Notes: generated from the letters alone by a model not told the origin. Counted from the first letter of the stretch, positions 8,724 through 19,665 are shown. The stretch: 64,000 nucleotides of DNA from Burkholderiales bacterium (GCA_026399875.1 JAPLQF010000006.1:73549-137548), one strand, 5' to 3'. Numbers and translations: made by a program.

Positions 8724-9421
8724 GTGGTAAACGAGGCCACCGGGTCGCGCTCGGTATAAAGCGTATTGATCAGCGCATCCGGGTCTGCCCAGCCGAGCGA
8801 CATGCCACAGACCAGCATCTCGTTGGCGGGCATCCCGACACACTCGGCGATGATGCTGTGGAAATCCAGAAAGGCCGCCTGCGGGCAGGTGTCCAGACCC
8901 CGTCCGCGCGCTGCGATCATGACGTTCTGGATGAACATGCCGTAGTCAAGCCAGCTGCCCCGCTCAAGGATGCGGTCGATGGTAAACATCAGACCGACCG
9001 GCGCGTCGAAGAAACTGTAATTGCGGCCGTGCTGATGGTGGGTCTTCTCGAAATCGCCCTTGCCGATCCCGAGCAGCCCATACATGTCCCAGCCCACCTT
9101 GCGGCGCCGATCAACATAGGGTGAGGTCCATTGCTGCGGGTAGTAGGCGTATTCGCGCTTGTGCGTGGCCGCCACGGCCGGGTCGTCGAAGGCGGCCAGG
9201 ATCTTGCGGCTGAGTTCGGCACGCGGCTCGCCGGCCACGACATAGACCTTCCACGGCTGCGTGTTGGTGCCTGACGGCGCGCGGGCCGCGACCTGAAGAA
9301 TCTCGTCGATGGTTTCGCGCGGCACTTCGCGCGGCAAAAAAGCACGAATCGACTGACGGGTGAGCAAGGCTTCATCGGCACTGCGGCAGGTCTGATGGCG
9401 GGTACTGGGATCGAATTTCAT
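8708..9421 (-). CDS. Nitroreductase family flavoprotein
   Basis: A 237-residue FMN-dependent oxidoreductase. The N-terminal [20 protein letters not shown] and [17 protein letters not shown] are the phosphate-binding and flavin-contact segments of the nitroreductase family; [21 protein letters not shown] and the late [13 protein letters not shown] complete it. It would use NAD(P)H to reduce nitroaromatics or quinone-like compounds; the natural substrate is not evident. Start at 9421 was chosen because upstream in-frame codons encode low-complexity sequence outside the family. Converges on trmL with a 16-base overlap. Confidence 0.85.
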   Translation of the reverse strand: MKFDPSTRHQTCRSADEALLTRQSIRAFLPREVPRETIDEILQVAARAPSGTNTQPWKVYVVAGEPRAELSRKILAAFDDPAVAATHKREYAYYPQQWTSPYVDRRRKVGWDMYGLLGIGKGDFEKTHHQHGRNYSFFDAPVGLMFTIDRILERGSWLDYGMFIQNVMIAARGRGLDTCPQAAFLDFHSIIAECVGMPANEMLVCGMSLGWADPDALINTLYTERDPVASFTTYRGI

Positions 9422-9482
9422 GGCAGGGGAACAGGCGTTAGGGTTGCGGTGAATGGAGACATCTGGCCGGGCAGGTGCAGCG

Positions 9483-10064
9483 TCAGACCGAAAGTCCGAG
9501 TCTGACAAGCGCTGCGTCGAGGGATGAAAACAACTCGAGCGCTGCGACATCGCGCTGGCCGGCCAGGCCATGATCCACGAATTCGTGCAGGCAGGCCGCC
9601 AGCGTGTCGAAATAGCCCTGGTCGCTGACCGCCAGGATCGGGAGCTGGTGCTCGCCGAGCTGACGCAGCGTCAGGACCTCGAAGAGTTCGTCGAGGGTGC
9701 CAAGCCCGCCGGGCAGCGTCAGAAAAGCGTCTGACAGCTCGATCATGCGCCGCTTGCGCACCTGCATGTCGGCGACGACTTCGAGGCGCGTCAAGCCCTT
9801 GTGCCCGACTTCGCGATCGAGGAGCACGCCGGGAATCACACCGATAACCTCGCCGCCCGCGGCCAGGGCAGCATCGGCCAGGGCACCCATCATGCCGACC
9901 CGCCCGCCACCATAGACGATCGTGGCACCGGCGCGTGCGAGTTTGTCGCCTGCCAGGCGGGCAAGTGCCAGAAAGCGCGGATCGGCACCGTCGCGGGCGC
10001 CGCAAAACACACAGACCGCGACCCTGCTGGCGGTGGACGAGCCGCCGGCATCAGCCTGATTCAA
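9483..10064 (-). CDS. LOG family protein (TIGR00730-like)
   Basis: A 193-residue Rossmann-like protein of the LOG family, whose members release free cytokinin-type bases or adenine from nucleoside 5'-monophosphates. It has [13 protein letters not shown] at the start, [18 protein letters not shown], and the diagnostic PGGLGTLDE preceded by MQVRKRRMI. Substrate in bacteria is usually unproven. There is no ATG at the front: the reading frame begins with TTG at 10064, whose last three bases join the gpsA stop as TTGA, so it is probably translated by coupling. Directly downstream of gpsA. Confidence 0.86.
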   Translation of the reverse strand: MNQADAGGSSTASRVAVCVFCGARDGADPRFLALARLAGDKLARAGATIVYGGGRVGMMGALADAALAAGGEVIGVIPGVLLDREVGHKGLTRLEVVADMQVRKRRMIELSDAFLTLPGGLGTLDELFEVLTLRQLGEHQLPILAVSDQGYFDTLAACLHEFVDHGLAGQRDVAALELFSSLDAALVRLGLSV

Positions 10065-11080
10065 GATTGTGCCGCCTGAAAGGTTTCGACCCGGGGCTCG
10101 CGCGCCAGCAGCGCAGCGACCGCATCGCGCGGCGCGCTCCCGTCGAACAGCACTGCCGAAACCGCTTCGGTAATCGGCAGTTCGACCCCGACGCGCCGGG
10201 CGCTGTCGCGCACTGCACGGCAGCAGGCCACGCCCTCGGCGACATGGCCGAGTCCGGCGAGAATCGCATCGAGTGGCTCGCCCCTTGCCAGCCGCAGCCC
10301 GACTGCACGATTGCGCGAGAGGTCGCCGGTACAGGTCAGCACCAGGTCGCCGACACCGGCCAGTCCCATGAAGGTTTCAGGGCGCGCACCGATCGCTACC
10401 CCATAGCGGACCATTTCGGCCATGCCCCGGGTCAGCAGCGCGGCACGCGCATTCATGCCAAGCCCCAAGCCGTCGGAGATGCCGGTTGCAATGGCCATGA
10501 TGTTCTTGAGTGCACCCGCAGCCTCGACCCCGACGACATCATCGGTGCGATAGATGCGCAATGCACCGTGGTGCAGAGCAGCGATGGTGGCAAGGGCGAC
10601 CTCTTCGTGGCTCGAGGCCACGGTCAGCCCAGCCGGCAGACCGGATGCCACTTCCTGCGCAAAGCTCGGCCCGGACAGCACGCCGCCGTTCACGCCGGGC
10701 CACTCGCTTGCCACCACCTCATGAGGCAGCAGTGAGCTGTCGGCTTCAAGCCCCTTGCACAGCCAGATCACCGGGGCCAGCGGGGTCACCGAGGCACTGC
10801 CGCTGACCGCAGACAGCGCACGCGCCATGGTCCTCAATCCGGACAGCGGGGTGGCGATGATCAGCAGCTCGGCGCCTGCGAGAGCAGCGGCGAGGTCTGC
10901 AGTCGGCTCAATCTCGGGCGCCAGACGAACGCCCGCCAGATAGCGGCGGTTCTCACGCTGACTCGCCAGCGCGGCCGACATCGCCGGATCTCTTGCCCAC
11001 AGCGACACCCGATGGCGCAAGCCGGCATGAACCGCAATCGCTGTTCCCCAGGCACCGGCACCCAGTACGGCAAGCTTCAT
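10061..11080 (-). CDS. gpsA: NAD(P)H-dependent glycerol-3-phosphate dehydrogenase
   Basis: GpsA converts dihydroxyacetone phosphate to sn-glycerol 3-phosphate, the backbone of phospholipids. The 339-residue product has the Rossmann motif [11 protein letters not shown] at residues 5-15, [20 protein letters not shown], the substrate region [15 protein letters not shown], and the catalytic-lysine region [35 protein letters not shown], followed by [20 protein letters not shown]. All are standard for GpsA. It follows secB by 95 bases in the leftward cluster rhodanese-grxC-secB-gpsA-LOG, an order common in betaproteobacteria. Confidence 0.96.
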   Translation of the reverse strand: MKLAVLGAGAWGTAIAVHAGLRHRVSLWARDPAMSAALASQRENRRYLAGVRLAPEIEPTADLAAALAGAELLIIATPLSGLRTMARALSAVSGSASVTPLAPVIWLCKGLEADSSLLPHEVVASEWPGVNGGVLSGPSFAQEVASGLPAGLTVASSHEEVALATIAALHHGALRIYRTDDVVGVEAAGALKNIMAIATGISDGLGLGMNARAALLTRGMAEMVRYGVAIGARPETFMGLAGVGDLVLTCTGDLSRNRAVGLRLARGEPLDAILAGLGHVAEGVACCRAVRDSARRVGVELPITEAVSAVLFDGSAPRDAVAALLAREPRVETFQAAQS

Positions 11081-11175
11081 TGCCGCCGGGCCTCAAAAAC
11101 ACGCCCCCGGGCGATCGTAGTCGAACGGTGCTCGAGAAACATGGAATCGACCTGATCGCCCGGAAGCGCGGCCGG

Positions 11176-11658
11176 TCAGTTGAATCGGCCGGGCACGATC
11201 AGCGAAGGGTTGGCGCCCTGCGCTTCGGCCTGCTGCTGGGCCATCTTCTGCTGATAGAGCGCCTCGAAGTTGATCTCGGCCAGATGGATCGGCGGGAAGC
11301 CGGCGCGCTGAATAACGTCGGCGACATTGGCTCGCAGATAGGGATAGATGACGTTCGGACACACCACGTTGACCACGATCGGCATCTGCTCGTCGGGAAT
11401 ATTGCGGATGTCGAAAATGCCGGCCTGCTTGGCCTCGATCAGGAACATGACCTTGTCGCCGACCTTGGTGGTCACAGTCGAGGTGACCGTGATTTCATGG
11501 ATCGAGTCGCCGAGGCTGTCATAGGCGGTGTCGAGGGAGATCTCGACCGTCGGGCCCTGCTGCTCGAGGAAAATACGGGGCGCGCCCGGAATCTCGAGGG
11601 ACAGGTCCTTGAGGTACATGCGCTGAATCTGAAAAATCGGTTGCTGTGCGTCGCTCAT
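11176..11658 (-). CDS. secB: Protein-export chaperone SecB
   Basis: A 160-residue tetrameric cytosolic chaperone that holds presecretory proteins unfolded and hands them to SecA. The family segments [33 protein letters not shown] and [36 protein letters not shown] are all present, and the C-terminal tail is short and polar. Usual length. It sits between grxC and gpsA. Confidence 0.97.
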   Translation of the reverse strand: MSDAQQPIFQIQRMYLKDLSLEIPGAPRIFLEQQGPTVEISLDTAYDSLGDSIHEITVTSTVTTKVGDKVMFLIEAKQAGIFDIRNIPDEQMPIVVNVVCPNVIYPYLRANVADVIQRAGFPPIHLAEINFEALYQQKMAQQQAEAQGANPSLIVPGRFN

Positions 11659-11780
11659 GACAGCGCTCCTGAAGCAATGGTGGGGGTTTGAGCCGGGGAT
11701 GACACCCGAGAATGAGAGCCTGATGAAAAAGGGGCCCGGAAATGACCGCCGCCCGATGAGACGGCGGGCTTGAACAATGC

Positions 11781-12041
11781 TCAGGCCTGCAGCAGCGGCA
11801 CCAGCTCACCAGCCCGATCGAGGGCTGCGAGATCATCGAAGCCGCCGACATGGCGCTCGCCGATGTAGATCTGCGGCACGGTGCGGCGACCGGTTCGCTC
11901 GATCATGCGATCACGCTCGTCAGGATCCTGATCGATGCGGATCTTGTCGATCGCGGTCACACCGCGCTGCTTGAGCAGGGCCTCGGCCCGGACGCAATAG
12001 GGGCAGACAGCGGTGGAATACATCGTGACCTTGGCACTCAT
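11781..12041 (-). CDS. grxC: Glutaredoxin 3
   Basis: An 86-residue dithiol glutaredoxin that uses glutathione to reduce disulfides. The active site is CPYC ([14 protein letters not shown], residues 12-15 of the mature frame), with the glutathione-binding [18 protein letters not shown] near residues 54-72. Length and motifs fit GrxC. Located 30 bases after the rhodanese gene and upstream of secB. Confidence 0.95.
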   Translation of the reverse strand: MSAKVTMYSTAVCPYCVRAEALLKQRGVTAIDKIRIDQDPDERDRMIERTGRRTVPQIYIGERHVGGFDDLAALDRAGELVPLLQA

Positions 12042-12071
12042 TGACGGCCCTCTGGACTCAGGATAGGTAAA

Positions 12072-12470
12072 TTATTTGACGACAGGCAGGCCGGCCTGCT
12101 GCCACGACGCCAGACCGCCGTCCATGCAGAAGACCTCGGCGCGCCCGGCTTTTCGCAGGCTGCCAGCAGCGCGTGCTGCGGTGGACCCGTTGGCGCAGAC
12201 CACGATCAGCGCCTTGCCTGCCGGCAACTCGCCCGCCCGCTTGTCGATGTCGACCATCGGGATATTGCGGCTGCCCACCACATGTCCGCGGGCGAATTCG
12301 TCGGGCTTTCGCACATCAAGGACGATTGCGCCGCTGTTAATGAGGCGCGTGGCCTCGAGGCTGCCAACGCTGGCACCGGCCATCTGGCGATTGATCAGGG
12401 GCAACAGCAGCATGACGCCCGAAACCAGAGCGGTGACAATCAAAAAGATGTTTTCGGTGATGAACTTCAC
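12072..12470 (-). CDS. Membrane-anchored rhodanese-like protein
   Basis: A 132-residue protein with an N-terminal membrane anchor (about residues 5-26, FLIVTALVSGVMLLLPLI) and one rhodanese domain. The domain shows VLDVRKPDEFARGHVVGSRNIP and the catalytic loop VCANGSTA, with the cysteine that would carry a persulfide, and ends GGLASWQQAGLPV. Such proteins head the grxC-secB-gpsA cluster in many betaproteobacteria. A sulfur-transfer or redox role is inferred; the acceptor is unknown. Read divergently from gpmA with 62 bases between starts. Confidence 0.85.
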   Translation of the reverse strand: MKFITENIFLIVTALVSGVMLLLPLINRQMAGASVGSLEATRLINSGAIVLDVRKPDEFARGHVVGSRNIPMVDIDKRAGELPAGKALIVVCANGSTAARAAGSLRKAGRAEVFCMDGGLASWQQAGLPVVK

Positions 12471-12532
12471 TGTGGCGTCCAGATGTCAGACCGCAAATTA
12501 TAGAATAGATGCAGACCATCCCCCACGACGCC

Positions 12533-13285
12533 ATGACATATACCCTCGTCCTCATCCGCCACGGCGAAAGCCAGTGGAACCTCGAGAACCGCTTTACCGG
12601 CTGGACTGACGTCGATCTGACGCCCAAGGGACTGGCCGAAGCCCGCAGCGCCGGTGCGCTCCTGAAAGCCGAGGGTTATGCCTTCGATGTGTGCTACACC
12701 TCGATGCTGCGCCGGGCGATTCGCACGCTCTGGACCATGCTCGACGAGATGGACGCGATGTGGCTGCCGGTGGTGCATTCCTGGCGGCTCAACGAGCGCC
12801 ACTACGGCACGCTGCAGGGTCTGAACAAGAGTGAGACCGCCGCACGCTTCGGCGATGAGCAGGTCCTGATCTGGCGGCGTGCCTACGGGATCGCCCCCGA
12901 TCCGCTGCCGCTGGGCGATCCGCGCGAGGCGCAGGGCGACCCGCGCTATTCCCGCCTGCGTGCGGAAGAGATTCCGCGCACCGAATGCCTGCGCGACACG
13001 GTCGAGCGGGTGGTCCCCATCTGGAATGAATCGATCGCCCCGGCCATCAAGCTCGGGCGCCGGGTGGTGATCGCCGCGCACGGCAATTCGTTGCGTGCCC
13101 TGATCAAGCATCTCGACGGCATTTCCGAAGACGACATCGTCCACATGAATATTCCGACCGGCCGGCCGCTGGTCTATCAGCTCGACGATCAGCTCAAGCC
13201 GATCAGCAGCGCTTATCTTGGTGATCAGGCCGAGATCGAAGCCGCGATGTCGGCGGTCGCCGCTCAAGGCAAAAAAGCCGGCTGA
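12533..13285 (+). CDS. gpmA: 2,3-bisphosphoglycerate-dependent phosphoglycerate mutase
   Basis: Glycolytic interconversion of 3- and 2-phosphoglycerate. The 250-residue product has the phosphohistidine motif [18 protein letters not shown] at residues 6-23, [27 protein letters not shown] and the second catalytic histidine in [17 protein letters not shown]. The ATG at 12533 gives the canonical N-terminus; an in-frame ATG at 12509 would add eight residues not found in the family. No strong ribosome site is visible. The end of the gene overlaps a G+C-rich hairpin. Confidence 0.96.
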   Translation: MTYTLVLIRHGESQWNLENRFTGWTDVDLTPKGLAEARSAGALLKAEGYAFDVCYTSMLRRAIRTLWTMLDEMDAMWLPVVHSWRLNERHYGTLQGLNKSETAARFGDEQVLIWRRAYGIAPDPLPLGDPREAQGDPRYSRLRAEEIPRTECLRDTVERVVPIWNESIAPAIKLGRRVVIAAHGNSLRALIKHLDGISEDDIVHMNIPTGRPLVYQLDDQLKPISSAYLGDQAEIEAAMSAVAAQGKKAG

Positions 13286-13291
13286 GCCGGC
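13271..13291 (-). terminator. Possible intrinsic terminator, minus-strand orientation
   Basis: A perfect GCCGGC/GCCGGC stem (13277-13282 and 13286-13291, 3-base loop) spans the gpmA stop codon. On the minus strand it is followed by six T, the pattern of an intrinsic terminator, although no leftward gene ends here. It could stop antisense transcription into gpmA, or simply be a chance pairing around lysine codons. Confidence 0.35.
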
Positions 13292-13427
13292 CGACAGGCG
13301 GATTCCCGCGCCTGTGGCAGGTCTTTGTTCGGCGCGTATACTCGATTTCAGCATGGTGGCCAGCCGGTCAGTCGCCCACGTCCGGGCCTGGCTCGAGGCC
13401 ACATCTTCAGGCCATAATCAGACTCCG

Positions 13428-14864
13428 ATGACCAACAAGTTCAAGCCTCTCGCTCTCGTGACCGCCGGTGCGGTCGCCGGCATCCTGATCAGTCTCGGCG
13501 TCACGGCCGTGGCCCAGCGCGATGCGCGCACGGCCCTGCCGCTCGAAGACCTGCGGCAGTTCAGCGATGTCTTCGGCGCGATCAAAGCCTTTTACGTCGA
13601 GCCGGTCGACGACAAGAAGCTGATCCAGGAAGCCATCAGCGGCATGGTCACCGGGCTTGATCCTCACTCGGCCTTCCTCGATGCCGAGGCTTTCAAGGAA
13701 CTGCAGGTCGGCACGCAGGGTGAGTTCGGCGGTCTGGGCATCGAAGTCGGTACCGAAGACGGCTTCGTCAAGGTGGTCTCGCCGATCGAAGACACGCCGG
13801 CCTTCCGGGCGGGTGTGAAGTCGGGTGATCTGATCATCAAGATCGATGAAAAGAACACCAAGGGCATGACCCTGAACGACGCGGTCAAGCTGATGCGCGG
13901 CAAGCCCAAATCAACCGTCACGCTCACGCTGATGCGCAAGGGCGAGCCGCGTCCGATCGTGGTCCAGCTGGTGCGCGATGTCATCCGCGTGCAGTCGGTA
14001 CGCTCGAAAGTCATCGAGCCGGGTTATGGCTATGTCCGTCTGACCCAGTTCCAGGAAATGACCGTCGACAGCCTGGCTCGCCAGCTCGGCAATCTTGACA
14101 AATCCGGCCCCTTGAAAGGTCTGGTGCTCGACCTTCGCAACGATCCGGGCGGCCTGCTCAACGGCGCAGTAGGCGTATCGGCGGCATTCCTGCCTCCCAA
14201 GACGCTGGTGGTGTCCACCGACGGCCGCACCGAAGATGCCAAGCGCAAATACATTGCCAGCCCTGAGGACTATGTTCGCGGCCGCGGCGACGACGTGCTC
14301 TCGAAGCTCCCGGCCTGGACCAAGACCACGCCGATGGTGGTGCTGGTCAACGGCGGCTCGGCGTCGGCCTCCGAGATCGTGGCCGGCGCCCTGCAGGACC
14401 ACAAGCGCGCGGTCGTGATGGGCACCCAGACTTTCGGCAAGGGCTCGGTGCAGTCGATCCTGCCGCTGGGCAACAACACCGCAATCAAGCTGACCACCGC
14501 GCGCTACTACACGCCGGGCGGGCGCTCGATCCAGGCCAAGGGCATCACGCCCGACCTGCTGGTCGAAGAAACGCCCGATGGCGATCTGTCGCAGTTCAGG
14601 GTGCGTGAGGCCGACCTCACCCGCCACCTGAGCAACGACAAGGACAGAGAAGACAAGCCGGTCATTCCCAAACCCACCGCCGACGGCGCCGCCGACAGGA
14701 TGAAAGACCGCAAGCCGATCGAGTTTGGCTCGGCCGAAGACTTCCAGTTGCAGCAGGCCATGAATCATCTGAAGGGCCAGCCGGTGCTGCTCGCCAAGAA
14801 GGACGCCACCGCGGTCTCGGCCGATTCGAAAGACGCGGGTACCAAGGCCAGCACCACGAAGTAG
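13428..14864 (+). CDS. ctpA: S41 carboxyl-terminal processing protease
   Basis: A 478-residue periplasmic protease of the CtpA/Prc type, which trims or degrades envelope proteins and murein hydrolases. An N-terminal signal or anchor (LALVTAGAVAGILISLGVTAVA) is followed by GLDPHSAFLD, a PDZ domain (about residues 85-170, GGLGIEV to LVRDVI) and the S41 core with DLRNDPGGLL, the catalytic serine in VNGGSASASE and the lysine in FGKGSVQ. The C-terminus is a low-complexity charged tail. The start at 13428 gives the signal peptide directly; longer in-frame starts add unrelated sequence. Two bases separate its stop from the moeB/thiF-like gene. Confidence 0.94.
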   Translation: MTNKFKPLALVTAGAVAGILISLGVTAVAQRDARTALPLEDLRQFSDVFGAIKAFYVEPVDDKKLIQEAISGMVTGLDPHSAFLDAEAFKELQVGTQGEFGGLGIEVGTEDGFVKVVSPIEDTPAFRAGVKSGDLIIKIDEKNTKGMTLNDAVKLMRGKPKSTVTLTLMRKGEPRPIVVQLVRDVIRVQSVRSKVIEPGYGYVRLTQFQEMTVDSLARQLGNLDKSGPLKGLVLDLRNDPGGLLNGAVGVSAAFLPPKTLVVSTDGRTEDAKRKYIASPEDYVRGRGDDVLSKLPAWTKTTPMVVLVNGGSASASEIVAGALQDHKRAVVMGTQTFGKGSVQSILPLGNNTAIKLTTARYYTPGGRSIQAKGITPDLLVEETPDGDLSQFRVREADLTRHLSNDKDREDKPVIPKPTADGAADRMKDRKPIEFGSAEDFQLQQAMNHLKGQPVLLAKKDATAVSADSKDAGTKASTTK

Positions 14865-14866
14865 GC

Positions 14867-15625
14867 GTGAACGACCAGCAACTGCTTCGCTACAGCCGGC
14901 ACATCCTGCTCGACGAGATCGGAATCGAAGCGCAGGAGCGGCTGCTGGCCTCAAGCGCGCTGGTGGTGGGTGCCGGTGGCCTGGGATCACCGGCGGCGCT
15001 CTATCTGGCCTGCGCCGGCATCGGGCGCATCGTGCTTGCCGACGGTGACACGGTCGATCTCACCAACCTGCAGCGCCAGATCCTGCATCGTGACGACCGC
15101 ATTGGAAGGCTCAAGGCCGAATCAGGACGCCAGACCCTGCTTGAGGCCAATCCGGGCATCGAGGTGATCGCGCTTGCGCATCGGCTGGCCGGTGATGCCC
15201 TGCTCGATGCGGTCTCCCAGGTGAGCGTCGTGCTCGACTGCTGCGACAATTTCGCCACCCGCCATGCGGTCAATCGCGCCTGCGTGCAGGCCGGTGTGCC
15301 GCTGGTGTCGGGTGCGGCGATTCGCTTTGACGGCCAGCTCGCGGTCTTCGATTCGCGTCGCACCGACTCGCCCTGCTATCACTGCCTCTTTCCGCAAACC
15401 AACGAGGTCGATGAGGTCGGCTGCGCACAGCTCGGGGTGTTTGCCCCGCTGACTGGCCTGGTCGGCAGTCTTCAGGCTGCCGAGGCGCTCAAGATCGCCG
15501 GCGGATTCGGCACGCCTGCAGTAGGGCGGCTCCTGGTGATCGAAGGCCGCAGCCTCGAGATCACGACCATCGGCGTGCCGCGCGACCCCGGCTGCGCGGT
15601 CTGCGGCGCAGCGGCAGCTCACTGA
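14867..15625 (+). CDS. HesA/MoeB/ThiF-family adenylyltransferase
   Basis: A 252-residue E1-like enzyme that adenylates the C-terminal glycine of a ubiquitin-like sulfur carrier (MoaD or ThiS). It has RYSRHILLDEIGIEAQERL at the start, the nucleotide loop VVGAGGLGSPAALYLACAGIG, DGDTVDLTNLQRQILH, DCCDNFATRHAVNRAC, and zinc cysteines in CYHC and CAVC near the C-terminus. MoeB and ThiF cannot be told apart from the sequence alone. It starts with GTG at 14867, two bases after the ctpA stop, so the two are very likely co-transcribed. Confidence 0.9.
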   Translation: MNDQQLLRYSRHILLDEIGIEAQERLLASSALVVGAGGLGSPAALYLACAGIGRIVLADGDTVDLTNLQRQILHRDDRIGRLKAESGRQTLLEANPGIEVIALAHRLAGDALLDAVSQVSVVLDCCDNFATRHAVNRACVQAGVPLVSGAAIRFDGQLAVFDSRRTDSPCYHCLFPQTNEVDEVGCAQLGVFAPLTGLVGSLQAAEALKIAGGFGTPAVGRLLVIEGRSLEITTIGVPRDPGCAVCGAAAAH

Positions 15626-15645
15626 TCGCTTGATGGGCCGGTCAG

Positions 15646-15709
15646 CTGGCCGTCTGGCCGCCTGGCCGTCTGGCCGTCTGGCCGCCTGATCAGCTGATCA
15701 GCTGATCAG
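15646..15709 (+). repeat. Eight octamer units between convergent genes
   Basis: Five tandem copies of CTGGCCGY run into three tandem copies of CTGATCAG with no gap, giving 64 bases of exact 8-bp periodicity. The last part of the slmA gene, including its stop codon at 15698-15700, lies inside the second block, so unit number changes would alter the C-terminus or 3' end. CTGATCAG is its own reverse complement. Confidence 0.9.
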
Positions 15710-16342
15710 CAATCGGATCTGCTGGTCGAGGGGATCGACCGGCGGGCGCTTGAAGCCCGACTTGGCGAATCTCATCCAGCGCCCCAGCACGAAGGACATC
15801 ACGAGGTTGGCGCGCCCGGCGGCATCGGTCTCGGCAACGAGCAATCCCTGTTCGATCGCACTGCGATAACACTGCTTGAGCGAGACCTCGATCCGGTCGA
15901 CCATCTGGTTGATACGAGTCTGCAGGCGGCCGTCCTCGGTGATCAGCGCATCGCCGATCAGCACCCGGGTCATCCCGGGATTGCGCTCGGCGAACCCCAG
16001 CAGCATCTGCACGATCGAGCGCAGCTGCCGGCGGGCATCGGGCTCCTGCGCAACGATCTGATTGATGAGGCCAAAAAGGCTTTGTTCGATGAACTCGATC
16101 AGCCCTTCGAACATCTGGGCCTTGCTCGCGAAGTGGCGATACAGCGCGGCTTCCGAAACATCCAGCCGCGCGGCCAGCGCCGCGGTGGTGACCCGCTCTC
16201 CGCCCGGCTCCTGCAGCATCGTGGCCAGCATCTGCAGGATCTGCAGGCGCCGCTCGCCCGGCTTGGGACGCACGCGGGTGGCAGGCTTCGACTCGGTGGC
16301 AGGCGCTGGCGCAGCAGTGGAGCGGTCGGGATCAGGACTCAT
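15698..16342 (-). CDS. slmA: Nucleoid occlusion factor SlmA (TetR family)
   Basis: A 214-residue TetR-type DNA-binding protein that blocks FtsZ assembly over the nucleoid. The helix-turn-helix is at about residues 45-80 (RVTTAALAARLDVSEAALYRHFASKAQM); the rest is the SlmA ligand/dimer domain with MLLGFAERNPGMTRVLIGDAL and FVLGRWMRFAKSGFKR. A proline- and alanine-rich leader of about 30 residues precedes the DNA-binding domain. ATG at 16342 is preferred over TTG at 16348. Its neighbours (HAD hydrolase, argB) are the usual betaproteobacterial ones. The 3' end is built from an octamer repeat. Confidence 0.92.
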   Translation of the reverse strand: MSPDPDRSTAAPAPATESKPATRVRPKPGERRLQILQMLATMLQEPGGERVTTAALAARLDVSEAALYRHFASKAQMFEGLIEFIEQSLFGLINQIVAQEPDARRQLRSIVQMLLGFAERNPGMTRVLIGDALITEDGRLQTRINQMVDRIEVSLKQCYRSAIEQGLLVAETDAAGRANLVMSFVLGRWMRFAKSGFKRPPVDPLDQQIRLLIS

Positions 16343-16376
16343 GGACAAGACTCAGGAGCAGGGCTAAGAGACAGGA

Positions 16377-18109
<1,733 letters not shown>

Positions 18110-18114
18110 TTAAC

Positions 18115-18181
18115 CGACGAGGCCTGTACGGCTCGGCGACGAGGCCCGAACGGCTAGGCGACGAGGCCTGCACCACGCAGG
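18115..18181 (+). repeat. Three imperfect 22-bp tandem units
   Basis: Three units each beginning CGACGAGGCC (18115, 18137, 18159) follow each other at exact 22-base spacing; the third diverges in its second half. They fill much of the 171-base space between the argB and CobS-like start codons, and no other feature is visible there. Function unknown; possibly slippage-derived. Confidence 0.75.
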
Positions 18182-18244
18182 CGGGGGCGACACAACGCCG
18201 GCTTGTTACCATGGCGCTCCGTTCCGGGGCCGCAGGCCCGCCCG

Positions 18245-19087
18245 ATGGCTCACCAACTCCGACTCCTCCTCGCTGCCCTGCGGGTCTATACCCGCGTTCC
18301 CTTCATCGCCCGCCTGCCCGGCGTGACGAGCGATGTGGCGACGCGTGCGGGCGACGCGATCCGCTATCTGCCGATCGCCGGGCTGCTGGTTGCGATCGCG
18401 CAATCGGTGGTCTACATGTTTGCCAGCATCGTGCTGCCGCATGCGGTCGCGCTGCTGCTGGCGATTGGCGCAGGACTCATCCTGACCGGCGCCTGCCATG
18501 AGGTCGGCTGGGCCCGGTTTTGCACGATGCTTGGCGAGCGGCCGGCGGCGCGGAGTACCAACGATGACGCGATCGACTCGGCAAGCGCCTCGACCGCCTT
18601 AGGCTGGGCGGTGCCGGGCGCGGTCGGCGTCATGCTGCTGCTGATGCTGCGATTTGAGTCCCTCGCCCATCTCGATGCCGACTGGATCGCCGCATCGCTG
18701 ATCTGCGCGGCCACCTTCTCACGAGCCTGCGCAGTCCTCGGCTCAGCGCGGGCCAGCGCGACTGACGCGTTGATCGCAATGCTGCTCGGTGCCGCGCCAC
18801 TCGCCCTGCTCGCCCTCTGGACCGACGACAATTTGCCCGGTCTGCTCGGACTGTCGATTGCGTTGATCAGCACCGCGCTGGTTCGCCGACTGATTCGACG
18901 CAGCGGGGCGATGCATGCCCGGGCAAGCGGCGACACCGCAGCAGACAATCGCAGCAGCACCGACCCCGGCATCGGCGCAGTCCAGCAGATCGCCGAGGCA
19001 GGCTTTCTGCTTGGTCTGCTGATCGCCCTCGAAGCCGGCCCTGACGACACCGTGAATACCGACGACGAGATGGAGCCCGAAGAATGA
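18245..19087 (+). CDS. CobS-like membrane protein with degenerate active site
   Basis: A 280-residue polytopic membrane protein that lines up with adenosylcobinamide-GDP ribazoletransferase (CobS): an N-terminal LRVYTRVPF, RYLPIAGLLVA, LILTGACHE at 78-86, and a C-terminal IGAVQQIAEAGFLLGLL. The CobS Mg/substrate motif HEDGxADxxDG is here HEVGWARFCTM (85-95), so all three aspartates are lost (V87, R91, T94). The following KDSRIGxYG is replaced by NDDAIDSASAS (106-116), and the GYTGDxLGA region is interrupted by a polar insertion. The enzyme is therefore probably inactive as CobS, yet the frame is intact and overlaps cobC by ATGA. Start ATG at 18245 fits the family. Confidence 0.75.
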   Translation: MAHQLRLLLAALRVYTRVPFIARLPGVTSDVATRAGDAIRYLPIAGLLVAIAQSVVYMFASIVLPHAVALLLAIGAGLILTGACHEVGWARFCTMLGERPAARSTNDDAIDSASASTALGWAVPGAVGVMLLLMLRFESLAHLDADWIAASLICAATFSRACAVLGSARASATDALIAMLLGAAPLALLALWTDDNLPGLLGLSIALISTALVRRLIRRSGAMHARASGDTAADNRSSTDPGIGAVQQIAEAGFLLGLLIALEAGPDDTVNTDDEMEPEE

Positions 19088-19659
19088 AACTCTGGCTGCT
19101 GCGCCATCCCAAGCCCGACGTGCCGGAAGGCCTGTGCTATGGCGCAAGTGATGTGCCGATCGTGGCCTCGCATCTTGAGAGTCTGCTCACGCACCTGCCC
19201 GGCCGATTGCCCCGCGATGCGGCGCTCTACAGCAGTCCGCTGAGCCGCTGCCGGCAACTCGCCGAAAGCCTGACCGAGCACGGCTTCGGGCCTCTGCAGA
19301 CCGACGACCGACTGCGCGAGATGAACTTCGGACACTGGGAAGGCCGGCTCTGGAAGGAACTCCCACGCCATGAGATCGATGCCTGGCGCGCCGACATTGC
19401 GGGCCATGTGCCGCCCGGCGGCGAGGCGCTGGCAACGGTGGCCGCACGCGGTCTGGCCTTCGTGTCGGAGTTGCCTGCCGCGCAGCCGGCGATTCTGGTG
19501 ACGCACTCCGGCGTGATGCAGGCCTTGCTGCGCACGCTGCGCGGGCTGCCGCTGGCCGGCGCCGGCGGTCACAAGATCGACTATGGGCAGGTCGTGGTGC
19601 TAGAGCGCGAGCGCTCGGGCGAGCGCTGGGAGATCACGAACGAGATCGGGGCGGGATAG
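19084..19659 (+). CDS. CobC-like histidine phosphatase
   Basis: A 191-residue phosphohistidine phosphatase of the alpha-ribazole phosphatase type, the last step of the lower ligand branch of cobalamin assembly. It begins MKLWLLRHPKP with RHP in place of the usual RHG (a variant I associate with betaproteobacterial CobC), then SSPLSRCRQLAESL, REMNFGHWEGRLW and the second catalytic histidine in ILVTHSGVMQALL. Starts with ATGA coupling to the CobS-like gene. No other cobalamin genes lie in the window, and its partner looks inactive, so the true substrate is open. Its last 189 bases are duplicated at 20245-20433. Confidence 0.82.
   Translation: MKLWLLRHPKPDVPEGLCYGASDVPIVASHLESLLTHLPGRLPRDAALYSSPLSRCRQLAESLTEHGFGPLQTDDRLREMNFGHWEGRLWKELPRHEIDAWRADIAGHVPPGGEALATVAARGLAFVSELPAAQPAILVTHSGVMQALLRTLRGLPLAGAGGHKIDYGQVVVLERERSGERWEITNEIGAG
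19471..19659 (+). repeat. Direct repeat, copy 1 (3' end of cobC-like gene)
   Basis: These 189 bases match 20245-20433 without any gap and with 11 mismatches (about 94% identity). Ten of the mismatches are synonymous in the cobC frame and one changes Gln to Arg. The two copies bracket a toxin-antitoxin remnant of about 0.6 kb. Confidence 0.92.
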
Positions 19660-19665
19660 TAGGGG

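Noticed and set aside
15646..15709. CRISPR array
   Set aside because: Units are 8 bp with no spacers, so this is a simple tandem repeat.
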